64,000 nucleotides of DNA from Strigamia acuminata (Eukaryota; Arthropoda; Chilopoda; Geophilomorpha; Linotaeniidae), in contig OX442314.1 in the NCBI GenBank assembly GCA_949358305.1, positions 55,561,369 through 55,625,368 on the forward strand, read 5' to 3'. The notes beneath the pieces are model-generated. The model worked only from the letters and a program-made list of their open reading frames with translations. It made no database searches and was not told the origin of the DNA. The position numbers were made by a program, and so were the translations under genes. Positions 1-9,762 of the stretch are shown here, in pieces (within the stretch, counting starts at the first letter, position 1; the number at the start of each line of letters is the position of its first letter).

Positions 1-1155
1 GATCGAGTCTATAGACGGCATCTGAATCGGGTCTATAACCGTTATCGCGTTCAGGGGGCGATAATCAATGCATAGTCGAGGTTCCGAGCCTGGACGCATC
101 ACCAGGACGATCCGCATGGCGTATTCGCCCAGGGCTTGCGTTACTATGCCCTTGTCGAGCATGTCTTGGCACATTTGCGTCACAATGTCTCTTTTCTGGG
201 GGTTCATCCCCTTGTAAGGCACTCGAATCGGCTTGTCTGTGGTTAAGACTATTTCGTGGGTTGCTTCCGTCGTTCGACCAGGTGTCTTGGTCAGAATTCT
301 TTCATGTTTTCGAAGCACTCGCCTCAGTAGCGATGCCTCGTTAACACGCAGTGCTGCCTCCTCGACCAGGGTGTCCACGACGTTACTCCTCTGTAATTCC
401 AGAGTGAAGGCTGCGAAATCGTAATCTTGGACGAATTTTCGCAATCCTCTTCCGTATTCCTCTTTGTCCTTGGCTTCGTCCAGTAATTTTTGGGGAACTA
501 CGGGGACTGGCCGTTCTCCCTCGGGACTTATCCAGTTCCATGAACGGGTTATCGGGTTTGGCTGAATTTTCAGTTTCGCCATGATATCCATCCCTAGGAG
601 GAATACTTTGTCGTGGGATGGCAAGACTATGAAGGGGTGGGACAAGTTCCCCCCCTTCCAGTCGATCATGATGCGAACTACGCCCTTCGGCTTGACGTAG
701 CCGTTGGCGGTGAGCAATTCTACATTCGCGTTCACTTGTGCCACCTTTTTTCCAATATCCAAGTCCTTTACTATATCTTCGGATATGAATGAACGATCCG
801 CTCCTGAATCCAGCAGACCGAACAATTTTTGGTTTTCTATCTCCACTGGCAGCATACACAGAGTTTCGCAATGTGCTTTCGTGACATTGCAGTGAAATAC
901 GCGTAATGTCTGGGGCTCAACCTCCAGATTGAACGGAAGGTCCGTCCAATCCATGTCGACCCCCGGCTTCGTTCTCACTTGCATACTCGTTAACGTCACT
1001 TTTTCCTCCTTCTTCGGAACGGCCTGTATGCGGTCTTTGATCTGTGCCTCTGCCAAGGCATGACCTGCGGGTCCAGTGTGATATTTCTTCTTTTTAATTT
1101 CCGCGGCTGGCGCAGACGAAGCTGAATTTATTTCGGCGACGCCTGCGCTTGGAAG
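1..1155 (-). CDS. pol: Gypsy copy 1 Pol, N-terminal part (protease and start of RT)
   Basis: The partial Pol begins by -1 frameshifting out of gag (slip site 1155-1161) and runs off the window. The first in-frame ATG is at 1056. It contains the aspartic protease (D-S-G-A motif, near 807-818) and the start of the reverse transcriptase, breaking off at the I-D-Y-R-P-L-N region. The codon that is a stop in copy 2 is an intact tyrosine here. It lies in the -1 frame relative to gag, as expected for a Gag-Pol fusion. No stop is seen within the window, but whether the rest is intact cannot be judged. Confidence 0.88.
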
Positions 1156-1161
1156 TTTTTT
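1110..1161 (-). promoter_or_regulatory. -1 ribosomal frameshift signal, gypsy copy 1
   Basis: On the minus strand the heptamer A AAA AAC (1155-1161) lies in the gag frame as X XXY YYZ. A 6-nt spacer follows, then a 9-bp GC-rich stem (1140-1148 pairing with 1110-1118, one G-U pair) around a 21-nt loop. The pol frame is open from the slip site onward. Layout and position are the same in all three copies. Confidence 0.8.
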
Positions 1162-4100
1162 GCCAGATCAGTTTTTAACTCCATCATCATTTTCATCATG
1201 GTTTGCATGATGTCCTTTTCTTTGACGGTTTTCTCACATTTATCTGAGTAGTGGCCGTATTCCCCACAGCTGTAACATTTGATGTTACTTTTATCCCCTG
1301 TGGGAGTGAATCCCGGTTTTTTCGGGACGAAGGGCGTCGGGAATCGTCTTTTTCCTCCCAATGCTCCTCTCGCTTTCGTTGCCTGTACGTGTGCTCTGAA
1401 TTGTGTGATTGCCAAGGCCCGGTGTGCATGGTGCAAATAGGGACCTTGATCGTCGCATCCCGTTGATAAGTTTTCGAGGTGCTCATTTAGGGCTTCCTCG
1501 TCGCTCGATGCTGGCTCCTCTTCTTTAGCCGTGGCGAGAGGTGTTGTCTCTTCGACTTTCTCCATCTGGGTGGAGTCCGTCGAGGTCACCTGCATCGCCC
1601 TCGCTGCCGGTGCTTTTTTTGGGGCAGCTATTGGGTTGGCTGGAAGGATACTGCCTGCCTTAGGTGTCAGCATTCGTCCGAAGGAGGCCTCGGTGAGACT
1701 CATGATGCCGCTCAAATATTCACTTGGCCTCATTAATTTCTCTGAGGTCTTGTGACGTTCGGCGCTCGTCTGCAACCGTTTCTCGTGTGCTTCAGCTTCC
1801 TCCGGGGGCAGAGTGGCGTAATACCGCTGTTCTATTTCTAACGTGTTTGTTAGAAGATAGTTACTGACATCTTGGTAATCGCCAGTGCGGGGTGCACGCA
1901 TGTCTAGCAGAATTCTTTGCGAGTGGGCTGATAATCCTCCGTAAAAGATCATCGTGAAACCAGCGGGGTTTATTTCATACGGCGCTCTTGCAAACAGGAG
2001 TTTCGCTCGGGCGTCGTAGTCGGCTAATGTTTCTCCTGGGGCTTGTCGTAGACCACGTAATTTGTTACTGATCTCGTCTGGAGTCTCGCCGTATCGGAGA
2101 TCGAAACGGACGAGAAAATCGTCCCAGGTTGGGTTTTTCAGTCCCTGGTACCATTCTCGAGCTGACCCCGTAGTTAGCTCCACTAGCCCGTGGGTTAGCA
2201 TGTCGGCGACGGTGGCTTTTGTCGCTTTCTTGATACGCATTACTTCGTCCAGGAAGCGGTCTCCGGCCTTCCACGAACCGTCAAATCGCGTTTGAATATA
2301 GTGTTGCCAGCGGATGTTACCCGTGGCTTCACTGCTTGGTTCGTTTCGTACGCCATATTTGCGCTTAACCCTCTCTCCGGCGCGATTATGTTCGTCGCCT
2401 GGATGGCCTAGATCGATTCCCTCTCTTCTGAAAGAGTTCAGCAGGGCTCGGCCTAGCTCAGACATCGTGTAATGTCGGCCAGATGAGTCCTGAAAGTTCC
2501 CTTCCTCTGAACGAGGGTTGGAGCTCCGGGAAGAGCGGTCTGAAGCATTCGGCCGGTTCGACCGGTGCCCATCGCTGCCTTCTTGACTCCTCCCTGTAGA
2601 CGGTCGACTCGGATGGTCGTCGTCCGACGAATCGGAGGGCTCGGAGGGATCTCCTTGGGGGTGAAACCTCGGCCCTCTCGGTGGGGTCTCTCCGCCAGCC
2701 TTCTTCTGTTTCGAGCCTTCGGATGGCGGCGGCTCCCCTCCGTCGTTGTTCTCGCAAAAAGAATGCCATCTGTTTTCCTCGCTTTCGGGGCGTTCCCGAT
2801 TTTTATTTGCGTTTTTCTTTTCGAGTAACGCGTCGATGGCTGCTCCCGTCTCGGATCTTTTTGAGGGGTGACGGTCCTTTGTTTTTGGGACCGATCCGTC
2901 TCTCTTTTGAGATTTCCCCCTTTTTGCCGTTTTTGCCGGCTTTTCTGCATCTTCTCCTGTGTCGGTATCAGAGCCGCTTGGGGGTTCTGACTTCCGTTTC
3001 GGGTTTTCTTCCCTTTTCTTCCTGCCCGAGACACCTTGTTCGTACTCTTTTTGGAACTTTTCTGTTTCTTTCTCCCAGTTTTCGGCTTCCCATCTTTTTT
3101 GCTCGTCTATTATGGCTTGCTTCTTTGCTTTGTACTCTTCGGTCCATCTGACTCGGTCCCATTCCTCTTTCTCTTTCAGGAACTGTTCTTTTTCTTTTCT
3201 GGCTTCCTCTTCTCTCAACCTCTCGCGATGTTGTTCTTCCCATTTCTGATGTTGTAGAATGGCTTCTTCTCGCAACATTTGTAGCTTTTCTGCTTTTCTT
3301 TGAGCTACGAGCGCTTGAAATTGGTCCTCGTACTCTTGAGCTTCTCGATGTCGCCCTTCTACCGTGGCGTTCCATTCTTTTCGAATTTTAGCTTCTCGTT
3401 CTTCCCTCATTTTTTGGACCAGTTTCTCTGTTCTTTCGGTGGTTCTTCTCTCGCGTTGCTCCCTTTCTTCCTCTTCCTTCCAGAGTTCTCGCCGCTCTGC
3501 GCTCAGTCTTCGTTGGCGATTAGTCGCTTCTTGTCTGGCTTCTTCGCGGGCCTTCTCTCTGGATTGGTGAAGTGCTCGGTTGGGGTCTGGCGCGAAACCT
3601 CCGGTGTCACTGGGCGTTACCTGGGGCATGGGCGTCTCCGCTGCTGGTCTTGCGACCGGCGTCGGGGCTTGTGCCGCGCAGATAGCGTCAGTGAGTAGAG
3701 TAATCGATTCCCAGACTGACGTTCCTACTGGAATGTCTATTATCGCTTTCAGTTGGGCAGCTTGCCGTGTCAACCGAATTAGGTGAGATACCTCGAAGGA
3801 AACAACTGCAGGACTCGCCGTAACTCGGGGGGTTATCGGGGTCCCGCCGTCGTTTTTTCGTGGGGTTTGCTCCACGGACGTCTGAGCCGTGGGTGGCGAT
3901 GGGTTCGTGCCGACCGTGACCGTTTTTTTCGGAGCTTCATTCGTCTCCTCGGTCATCAATATCGATACTCGTCCTGGCGATACGTCGCGAATTTCTTCTC
4001 GATTTTCTATGGCTTCCGGATCGGTATCTTCGAAGGGTTGCATATTCAAGGGAACCCGCTCTCGCTCTGGCCCGTCTAGGGCCGCGAGCGATGCAGCTTG

Positions 4101-4268
4101 CTCCTCTTTCTGCGCCTTCGCTCTCCTTTTATTCGCTCGGGCTTTCGCCTTTGCGGACATTTCAGGGACGGGACCATCCGATCTTAGGTGGTAGTCGGAG
4201 GTCCTTTTTCCCTTCTCGGGCATTCTCTGCTCGGTTTCAGACGTGGATTGCTCATCTTTGTCTGACAT
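1128..4268 (-). CDS. gag: Gypsy copy 1 Gag polyprotein
   Basis: A 1046-residue Gag, two to three times the usual Ty3/gypsy size. The first third is a charged, low-complexity region. Roughly residues 230-430 are Glu/Lys/Arg-rich and probably form a long coiled coil. A retrotransposon Gag (capsid-like) domain lies near 650-800, with the W-Y-Q-G-L and Y-G-E-T-P-D segments. A single CCHC zinc knuckle (C-x2-C-x4-H-x4-C) is near residue 1000. The start is the first ATG after the primer site. The stop is 27 bases past the slippery heptamer, so most ribosomes should terminate here and a minority enter pol. Many opposite-strand ORFs overlap it; they are composition artefacts. Confidence 0.93.
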   Translation of the reverse strand: MSDKDEQSTSETEQRMPEKGKRTSDYHLRSDGPVPEMSAKAKARANKRRAKAQKEEQAASLAALDGPERERVPLNMQPFEDTDPEAIENREEIRDVSPGRVSILMTEETNEAPKKTVTVGTNPSPPTAQTSVEQTPRKNDGGTPITPRVTASPAVVSFEVSHLIRLTRQAAQLKAIIDIPVGTSVWESITLLTDAICAAQAPTPVARPAAETPMPQVTPSDTGGFAPDPNRALHQSREKAREEARQEATNRQRRLSAERRELWKEEEEREQRERRTTERTEKLVQKMREEREAKIRKEWNATVEGRHREAQEYEDQFQALVAQRKAEKLQMLREEAILQHQKWEEQHRERLREEEARKEKEQFLKEKEEWDRVRWTEEYKAKKQAIIDEQKRWEAENWEKETEKFQKEYEQGVSGRKKREENPKRKSEPPSGSDTDTGEDAEKPAKTAKRGKSQKRDGSVPKTKDRHPSKRSETGAAIDALLEKKNANKNRERPESEENRWHSFCENNDGGEPPPSEGSKQKKAGGETPPRGPRFHPQGDPSEPSDSSDDDHPSRPSTGRSQEGSDGHRSNRPNASDRSSRSSNPRSEEGNFQDSSGRHYTMSELGRALLNSFRREGIDLGHPGDEHNRAGERVKRKYGVRNEPSSEATGNIRWQHYIQTRFDGSWKAGDRFLDEVMRIKKATKATVADMLTHGLVELTTGSAREWYQGLKNPTWDDFLVRFDLRYGETPDEISNKLRGLRQAPGETLADYDARAKLLFARAPYEINPAGFTMIFYGGLSAHSQRILLDMRAPRTGDYQDVSNYLLTNTLEIEQRYYATLPPEEAEAHEKRLQTSAERHKTSEKLMRPSEYLSGIMSLTEASFGRMLTPKAGSILPANPIAAPKKAPAARAMQVTSTDSTQMEKVEETTPLATAKEEEPASSDEEALNEHLENLSTGCDDQGPYLHHAHRALAITQFRAHVQATKARGALGGKRRFPTPFVPKKPGFTPTGDKSNIKCYSCGEYGHYSDKCEKTVKEKDIMQTMMKMMMELKTDLAKNFQAQASPK

Positions 4269-4342
4269 TTTCTTTCGGTAATTCTACGATTTGGGTTATC
4301 TTATTGAGAGATCACAAGTTCAGATTTGAGATTTATTTCTAA

Positions 4343-4360
4343 ATCCCGGACACGCCCCCA
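4343..4360 (-). other. Primer binding site, tRNA-Pro type, gypsy copy 1
   Basis: It lies two bases inside the 5' LTR. From TGG it matches the complement of a tRNA-Pro 3' end with two mismatches by my recollection of that tRNA; copy 3 has one. Confidence 0.7.
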
Positions 4361-4362
4361 CG

Positions 4363-5183
4363 TGTCGCGTCCTACTTTGTATAGGTTTAAATAGCGCTAA
4401 CGTGTAATACTTTACCTGTGATCAATTATGCAAATACCCAAATGAATACCAAATGTATGTAAATAAACAGTTAATTTATTCACCAGGCTTTATGCCTTTA
4501 AAATACACTCAGTAATAATTCTAGAGTCGACGTGGTCAGCGTCGAACAAAGGATTTCTCAAGATGGCGTCGTCGATTCCGCGTGGTCGGCGGAACAAAGG
4601 CGGCGTCTCGAGTTGTCGTTAATTCGTCACGGATTCGTCTTCACGGACGCGGTGGAATGCTCTTTCGAGTCTTCTATCCGTGCCTGTTGTCTAGGGTTTG
4701 GTTTAGTGTCGCAGAGGCCTCGTCTAGGAACTCTGGGGTTCCCTACAAAGCACTCGGACACTTACTTCGGCGAATAATCGTCTGGGCGATTATTCTGGGT
4801 GATTTCACAAGGGCTATTCTCGTGCTTTCGCAGGAATAGCTCGCAAGTGACTTCGTGAGAGTTACAGTTTGCACTTTACTCAGCGATCCTCGATCAATCC
4901 TAACTTGTAGTTGAAGTTGGCCTGACGGTGAGGTAGTTGCTGTGTTCTTGGTGTCGTTTGTGTAAGTTCTTACTTTAGGCGGGAAACACAGCCTTTTATG
5001 CAGTGGGGTGAAGGGCCGGCGATCAACCAATGGGGGCTGACCACCAGCCGCTTCCTCCCCCTCGGGGCACACACCTGCCATGGGGAGGTGGAGCCAACTC
5101 GGGGGGGAACGACTCTTCAATCATAGTGACTCAGAGGACAAGTATCCGCCCTGGGGGGACACCTATCCAACTGGGTCACCACA
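4363..5183 (-). repeat. 5' LTR of gypsy copy 1 (821 bp)
   Basis: TG..CA-bounded repeat, near-identical to the other family LTRs. On the minus strand it has a TATA-like ATAAAAGG with an inverted CCAAT box upstream and an AATAAA near the 3' end. It differs from the copy 3 LTR at several positions, so it is not from the same recent burst. Short ORFs inside it are spurious. Confidence 0.93.
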
Positions 5184-5744
5184 GCTTTTTCCTGCATTCA
5201 AAGTGGACATCTAAGAAGCCACATTGCAACCCATACTGGGGAAAAACCATTCAATTGTCACTTGTGCGCTTATTCTTGTGTTCAAAGTGGAGCTTTAAAA
5301 ATTCATTTGTTAATACATACTGGGGAAAAGCCATTCAAGTGCCATTTGTGTGCTTATTTTTGTGTTCATAGTGGACATTTAAAAACTCATTTGTTAATAC
5401 ATACTGGGGAAAAACCATTCAAGTGCCATTTGTGTGATTTTTCCTGCACTCAAAGTGGACATTTAAGAAGCCACATTGCAACCCATACTGGGGAAAAACC
5501 ACTCAAGTGCCAATTCTGTGCTTATTCCTGCATTCAAAGTGGGCATCTAAAATCTCACATTGCAACCCATACTGGGGAAAAACCATTCAAGTGTGTTATG
5601 TGTGCTTATTCCTGTATTACAAGTGGGCAACTAAAAAATCATATTGCAACCCATACTGGCGTAAAACCATTCAAGTGTCATATGTGTGCTTATTCTTGTG
5701 TTCAAAGTGGGCAACTAAAAAGACATGGCTTGAATAAACATTAA
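5184..5744 (+). pseudogene. C2H2 zinc-finger gene B, 3' part cut by gypsy copy 1
   Basis: The frame is open from the first base after the LTR to the TAA at 5742-5744. It encodes the C-terminal half of one finger plus six complete C2H2 fingers (C-x2-C-x12-H-x3-H) joined by canonical T-G-E-K-P linkers. The fingers are very alike, with recurring C-A-Y-S-C and Q-S-G-x-L-K patterns. The product would be a sequence-specific DNA-binding protein; no KRAB, ZAD or BTB domain is visible. The N-terminal part lies beyond copy 1, outside the window, so the intact gene would have more fingers. The frame shown is undamaged, but the LTR removes its start. It is paralogous to gene A. Confidence 0.85.
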
Positions 5745-6650
5745 ACTAAGCATACAAATTAAAAACTTTTGCATGTGTTTATTATGTTCACAACTCTTAA
5801 ATTCACCACTATTAATTAATTTCTCATTTTATTTGTGTATTTTATTTTGGATTTTTAAAATAACATTATTACTTTTTTTAACTGTAGAGTTTAGAAAACT
5901 TACGTCGTAAATGTGTTGAATTGTATTTTTTGTCTAGCTAAATTTCTCAACGAAACCTGTAAAACCGTAATCTCAAATTAAATGTAAAAATCTCTTTTCC
6001 GCTTTCACCTTTTTGTGTTTACTGTATTTGACAAACAGATTATTAAAAATAACATTGCTTTCCATATTGTTCATATTTTCTTCACCTGCGTGTCCAGCAT
6101 GCCAACATCTCTCAACATTTGTACAACTGCAGAACGCCATCCAAGAAAATCCGATGAGCCAATACAAGTGCTCTTTTCTTCTTTTTCAAGATTGGGTGGC
6201 TACGCATCATGTCATTAATTGTAATGATTTAGATCGCACACATTGTAGAAGTTCAACTGTTTCCATAAATAATATTATTAATGAAATAAGTTGTTATGAA
6301 GTGACTAAATTCAATAAGAATACAGGTCTTAATTATTGCACCTTCCTTGAACATTTGCCTTTTTTTTGGCTATTTTGGTTGTTTTCAGGCGAGAAAACGC
6401 ATCTGCCATTTCCGAATCTGCTCCAGCTGCATCTCTCCTTCAACCGCATCCGACGGATCCAAACGGCGCCTGTGAAAACTGAGGCGTTTTAAGTGAAGAC
6501 GAACAGTGAAGCCAACATCGAGGAGACACTTTTTAGAGGAGATTGTATGACGTGTGACCAGATGTGCCTTTGACCTATTTTTTACCTGTTTTTAACTTTG
6601 TAAACCCCTTAGATTTTTGACCAGAATAAACTCTTGCGTTACCCTTGTAG
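5745..6650 (+). repeat. 3' flank of ZF gene B, duplicated at 41929-42650
   Basis: This stretch aligns by eye with the sequence after ZF gene A, with many substitutions and small indels, down to a possible poly(A) signal (AATAAA near 6623; its counterpart is near 42625). It is most simply the ZF 3' UTR or terminal exon plus flank. A 159-codon frame at 6013-6492 is not matched in the paralogue as a whole, and I do not call it a gene. Confidence 0.7.
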
Positions 6651-7215
6651 CCACGTTTTTATCAGCTCCAGAGACATTTTAGACAGAAATCATAGTTTAG
6701 TAGAAATTTAATCAGCTTTTACAATTTTATACTTAAAAGTAGTTTTGAGACTTCAAAGATCCATTTTATAATCCACTTCATACACACGCATTTAACGTGA
6801 ATTGTGTTGACGCTAACAAAATGCAGTTGAAGCGTACACCGAGACCATTCTCGTGAATTGGAATACCAATCAGACCGGGAGTATTTGACATTTCCCAGCA
6901 TAATATAACACGATAATAGCAACTGTTTTAAAAGCTGCAAAATAAATTGTTAAAGTGAAGTTTCTGAGCAAAATTACATAAATAATTTGGTCGATGTTCG
7001 GGTTTAGAAAAAAAATATCTTCAACTTTGACAACTGCACATTCCTTGCATTTCACGCCCGTCCCGCGGCCCCAGCGGGCGCCTGCACCGCACCACATTTC
7101 CCGACGACGAGTTGCACGTTTTCCCCCGCCCACCCACCTACACCACTGTCCACTACTGTGTCCATCTGGCGCGCCTGATTCGAGGAATCGACGGAACCCG
7201 CGCGTCAAACTCGAA
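6651..7215. other. Intergenic, no gene seen; GC-rich patch
   Basis: No convincing coding sequence. The first 350 bases are AT-rich; about 7060-7210 is abruptly GC- and CpG-rich. Its origin is unknown. Confidence 0.5.
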
Positions 7216-7217
7216 TA

Positions 7218-7401
7218 CAGTCAAAACTCTTTATAACGAATCGCGATACAACGAATTATCGATATAACGAATACCTAAAAATGGCCGGTTTGGTTGGCTG
7301 GCCATAGAACACCGTGTTAAAAAATTTCGATACAACGAATTCTCGTTATAACGAATCGATTTTTCGGGTCCCTTGCGATTCGTTATAAAGAGTTTCGACT
7401 G
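7218..7401. mobile_element. Pogo/Tigger-like MITE (184 bp)
   Basis: Terminal inverted repeats of about 28 bases (starting CAGTC, containing CTCTTTATAACGAATCGC) are flanked by TA on both sides (7216-7217, 7402-7403). There is no coding capacity. Repeated TATAACGAAT motifs are typical of pogo/Tigger-derived non-autonomous elements. Confidence 0.8.
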
Positions 7402-7518
7402 TATTGAATTATGCAATTAAGCCACAGACCTAAATACTACTAGACTGCGAACTGAGGAATTGTGTGGGTAAGAAGCTTATGTACACAGGAAGTAATACCA
7501 GTAGGTCTGTGATTAAAC

Positions 7519-8188
7519 TGTGGTGACCCAGTTGGATAAGTGTCCCCCCAGGGCGGATACTTGTCCTCTGAGTCACTATGATTGAAGAGCCGTTCCCCCC
7601 CGAGTTGGCTCCACCTCCCCATGGCAGGTGTGTGCCCCGAGGGGGAGGAAGCGGCTGGTGGTCAGCCCCCATTGGTTGATCGCCGGCCCTTCACCCCACT
7701 GCATAAAAGGCTGTGTTTCCCGCCTAAAGTCAGAACTTACACAAACGACACCAAGAACACAGCAACTACCTCACCGTCAGGCCAACTTCAACTACAAGTT
7801 AGGATTGATCGAGGATCGCTGAGTAAAGTGCAAACTGTAACTCTCACGAAGTCACTTGCGAGCTATTCCTGCGAAAGCACGAGAATAGCCCTTGTGAAAT
7901 CACCCAGAATAATCGCCCAGACGATTATTCGCCGAAGTGAGTGTCCGAGTGCTTTGTAGGGAACCCCAAAGTTCCTAGACGAGGCCTCTGCGACGCTAAA
8001 CCAAAACCTAGACAACAGGCACGGATAGAAGACTCGAGAGAGCATTCCACCGCGTCCGTGACGACGAATCCGTGACGAATTTACGACAACTCGAGACGCC
8101 GCCTTTGTTCCGCCGACCACGCGGAACCGACGACGCCATCTTGAGAAATCCTTTGTTCGACTCTGACCAAGTCGACTTTAGTTGTATA
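7519..8188 (+). repeat. 5' LTR of gypsy copy 2, part A (before copia)
   Basis: First 670 bp of the LTR, interrupted by the copia element at 8189. The remainder resumes at 15553. It holds the U3 region, promoter and probable transcription start. Confidence 0.93.
7566..7735 (+). promoter_or_regulatory. Gypsy LTR core promoter and upstream sites
   Basis: In order: an AP-1-like TGAGTCA near 7567, an inverted CCAAT box (ATTGG, 7671-7675), a TATA-like ATAAAAGG near 7703, and an initiator-like TCAGAAC at 7730, about 28 bases further on. The same layout is in every LTR of the family. Start-site assignment is inference. Confidence 0.55.
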
Positions 8189-8730
8189 TGTTGGTTTTTG
8201 AGAAACCCAAATGTTTTATGTCGATGTGATATAGAATCACATTTTGATTGTTTAGTTTAATTATCTCGATGTATTAATTCACATGTTTATTTACTTTGGT
8301 ATTATGTTTGCTTTATGCATTTAGGCATGAAGCATCATGCATTCCCTAGCTATATTTTTATGTTATCACATGTTTTATTTTTATGTAATGCATAATTCCG
8401 ACACAAGGTGTCGTTGCTTATGTTTTTCCCATCCAAGATGGCCGCGCACAGCGATGTGTGCTCTCCTATTGATTTTCCCTTTGAAAAGGATCCCATATGT
8501 AAGCTTTTTCTTGTTTATATTAAATGCCTATTATTTTAGAGTCTTTAGTATTGTTTTACAGCACCTTCTGTGCTATTTAAGCGCAGATAAGCGGCATTTT
8601 GCCGCGCGCTTTGTTTGGAATCGGTCACGTCGCTTTTACGTTCGTGTCAGAGACACGACGCCGCCATTTTCGCTTCCACACACTCGGTTTATACCGAATT
8701 TGCGCCGCTCGCCTCTGCTACTAACGTTCA
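8189..8730 (+). repeat. 5' LTR of copia element (542 bp)
   Basis: TG..CA-bounded direct repeat of 15006-15547. It contains AAGATGGCC (8435-8443) and GCCGCCATTTT (about 8660-8670), both resembling YY1/Pho sites. Confidence 0.94.
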
Positions 8731-8732
8731 AT

Positions 8733-8750
8733 TGGTAGCAGAGGATGGTT
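8733..8750 (+). other. Copia primer binding site, initiator tRNA-Met
   Basis: Two bases after the LTR, TGGTAGCAGAGGATGGTT matches 18 bases complementary to the 3' end of a metazoan initiator tRNA-Met as I remember it. Priming from the tRNA 3' end rather than an internal half-molecule is inferred. Confidence 0.75.
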
Positions 8751-8868
8751 GGCTTGTTTGCATAACCATTTTTCCTTTTATCGCCGAAAATTTTCGCGAA
8801 TTTCGCGAATTTTCGCGGCGATTTGTGTTTTTGCAGAATCCATCGACGCTCGGGCCTATTTTCGTATC

Positions 8869-9160
8869 GACGACGTATCGCCGACGTTTGGACACGACCA
8901 GTGTTGTCCACCACACGATTCTACGTTTAATTTCGCCAAAAATTGCGCGGTCTCGCGAATTTTTAGGCGAATTTTCTTCTTTTTTTCAGTTTTTCGTCGA
9001 TATTTCGAATTGACGACGCGTCACCGGCGTTTGGAGACAGCCAGGGTTGTCCATCATACGATTCCACGTCTAATTTCGTCCGAATTCGCGCGGTCTCGCG
9101 GTTTTCGAGGCGAATTTTCTTTATATTTTCAGATTTTCGCGCCGATTTTATTTTTCGACG
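8869..9160 (+). repeat. Tandem repeat in copia leader (period about 143 bp)
   Basis: Two diverged copies (8869-9011 and 9012-about 9160), each starting GACGACG and running through GTTTGGA, TTGTCCA and GCGCGGTCTCGCG blocks. The leader also has a hairpin-forming palindrome at about 9189-9212 (CTATATACAC, 4-base loop, complement). Confidence 0.65.
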
Positions 9161-9762
9161 ATTTTTCGACGGAAACGAGACGTTTTCTCGCTATATACAC
9201 CCCGGTGTGTATATAGTATCGACGATTTGTTTATTTTCAACGCATTTTTGTGAAGAGCCTCATTTAATGAGACGAATTTGGATTTTCGAATCTAAATTGC
9301 GTTTTTTGTCCGATTTTTTCGAGAAAAATCGAGCCGTGTTTTCTTATTGCACGAGGTTGCAACCGCAACAGATTCACCAATTTCTCCTTCCAGTCGCAAT
9401 TACCTTTGTTAGTCATTTAAGTGGGATATTTTGGTTGGGTCAATTAGAATCCACTTTGCCCTTTTGTCCAGTCGGGCAAGCGAAGTGTGTATTCTCAGTT
9501 AAGGCTTTCTCAGGGCCACCTAACGTTTCCGTGACCCCAGGCGGTTTGCAAAGGGCGTTAGGGAGATACTTAACTGAGGTTATTTGTGCCAATTGTAGCA
9601 TTGGCATCCCCGTCTCGGTTTCCGCTTTGACAGTGCTTCAGTTAGTGTTTGTGACAGTGCAGTGCTTCGATTTTTCACCGACGACGCCTATATCACTCTC
9701 AAAGCCTTCGTGTTTGCGTGGTGTGCGAAATCTTCTTTTTCCACGCCATTTTCCGCGCCGAG

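Larger units (their letters stand above)
1..5183 (-). mobile_element. Ty3/gypsy element copy 1 (truncated by window edge)
   Basis: This is the 5' portion of a minus-strand LTR retrotransposon: 5' LTR (4363-5183), tRNA-Pro-like primer site, gag and the start of pol. Every position matches copy 3 at an offset of 36423, so the missing 3' half probably resembles copy 3. The LTR ends in TG..CA and abuts an open zinc-finger reading frame at 5184, so the element interrupts a ZF gene. The other end and its target duplication lie outside the window. Confidence 0.93.

Noticed and set aside
4743-5120. 125-codon ORF inside the gypsy LTR, repeated in every LTR
   Set aside because: It is present wherever the LTR is and crosses the TATA and start-site region; repeated occurrence reflects LTR identity, not a gene family.
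6013-6492. 159-codon ORF downstream of ZF gene B
   Set aside because: The paralogous region (42018-42452) has a different frame structure and only partly similar translation; more likely 3' UTR.
8337-8738. 133-137 codon ORF in both copia LTRs
   Set aside because: It lies in LTR sequence, ends differently at each LTR junction, and resembles no protein.
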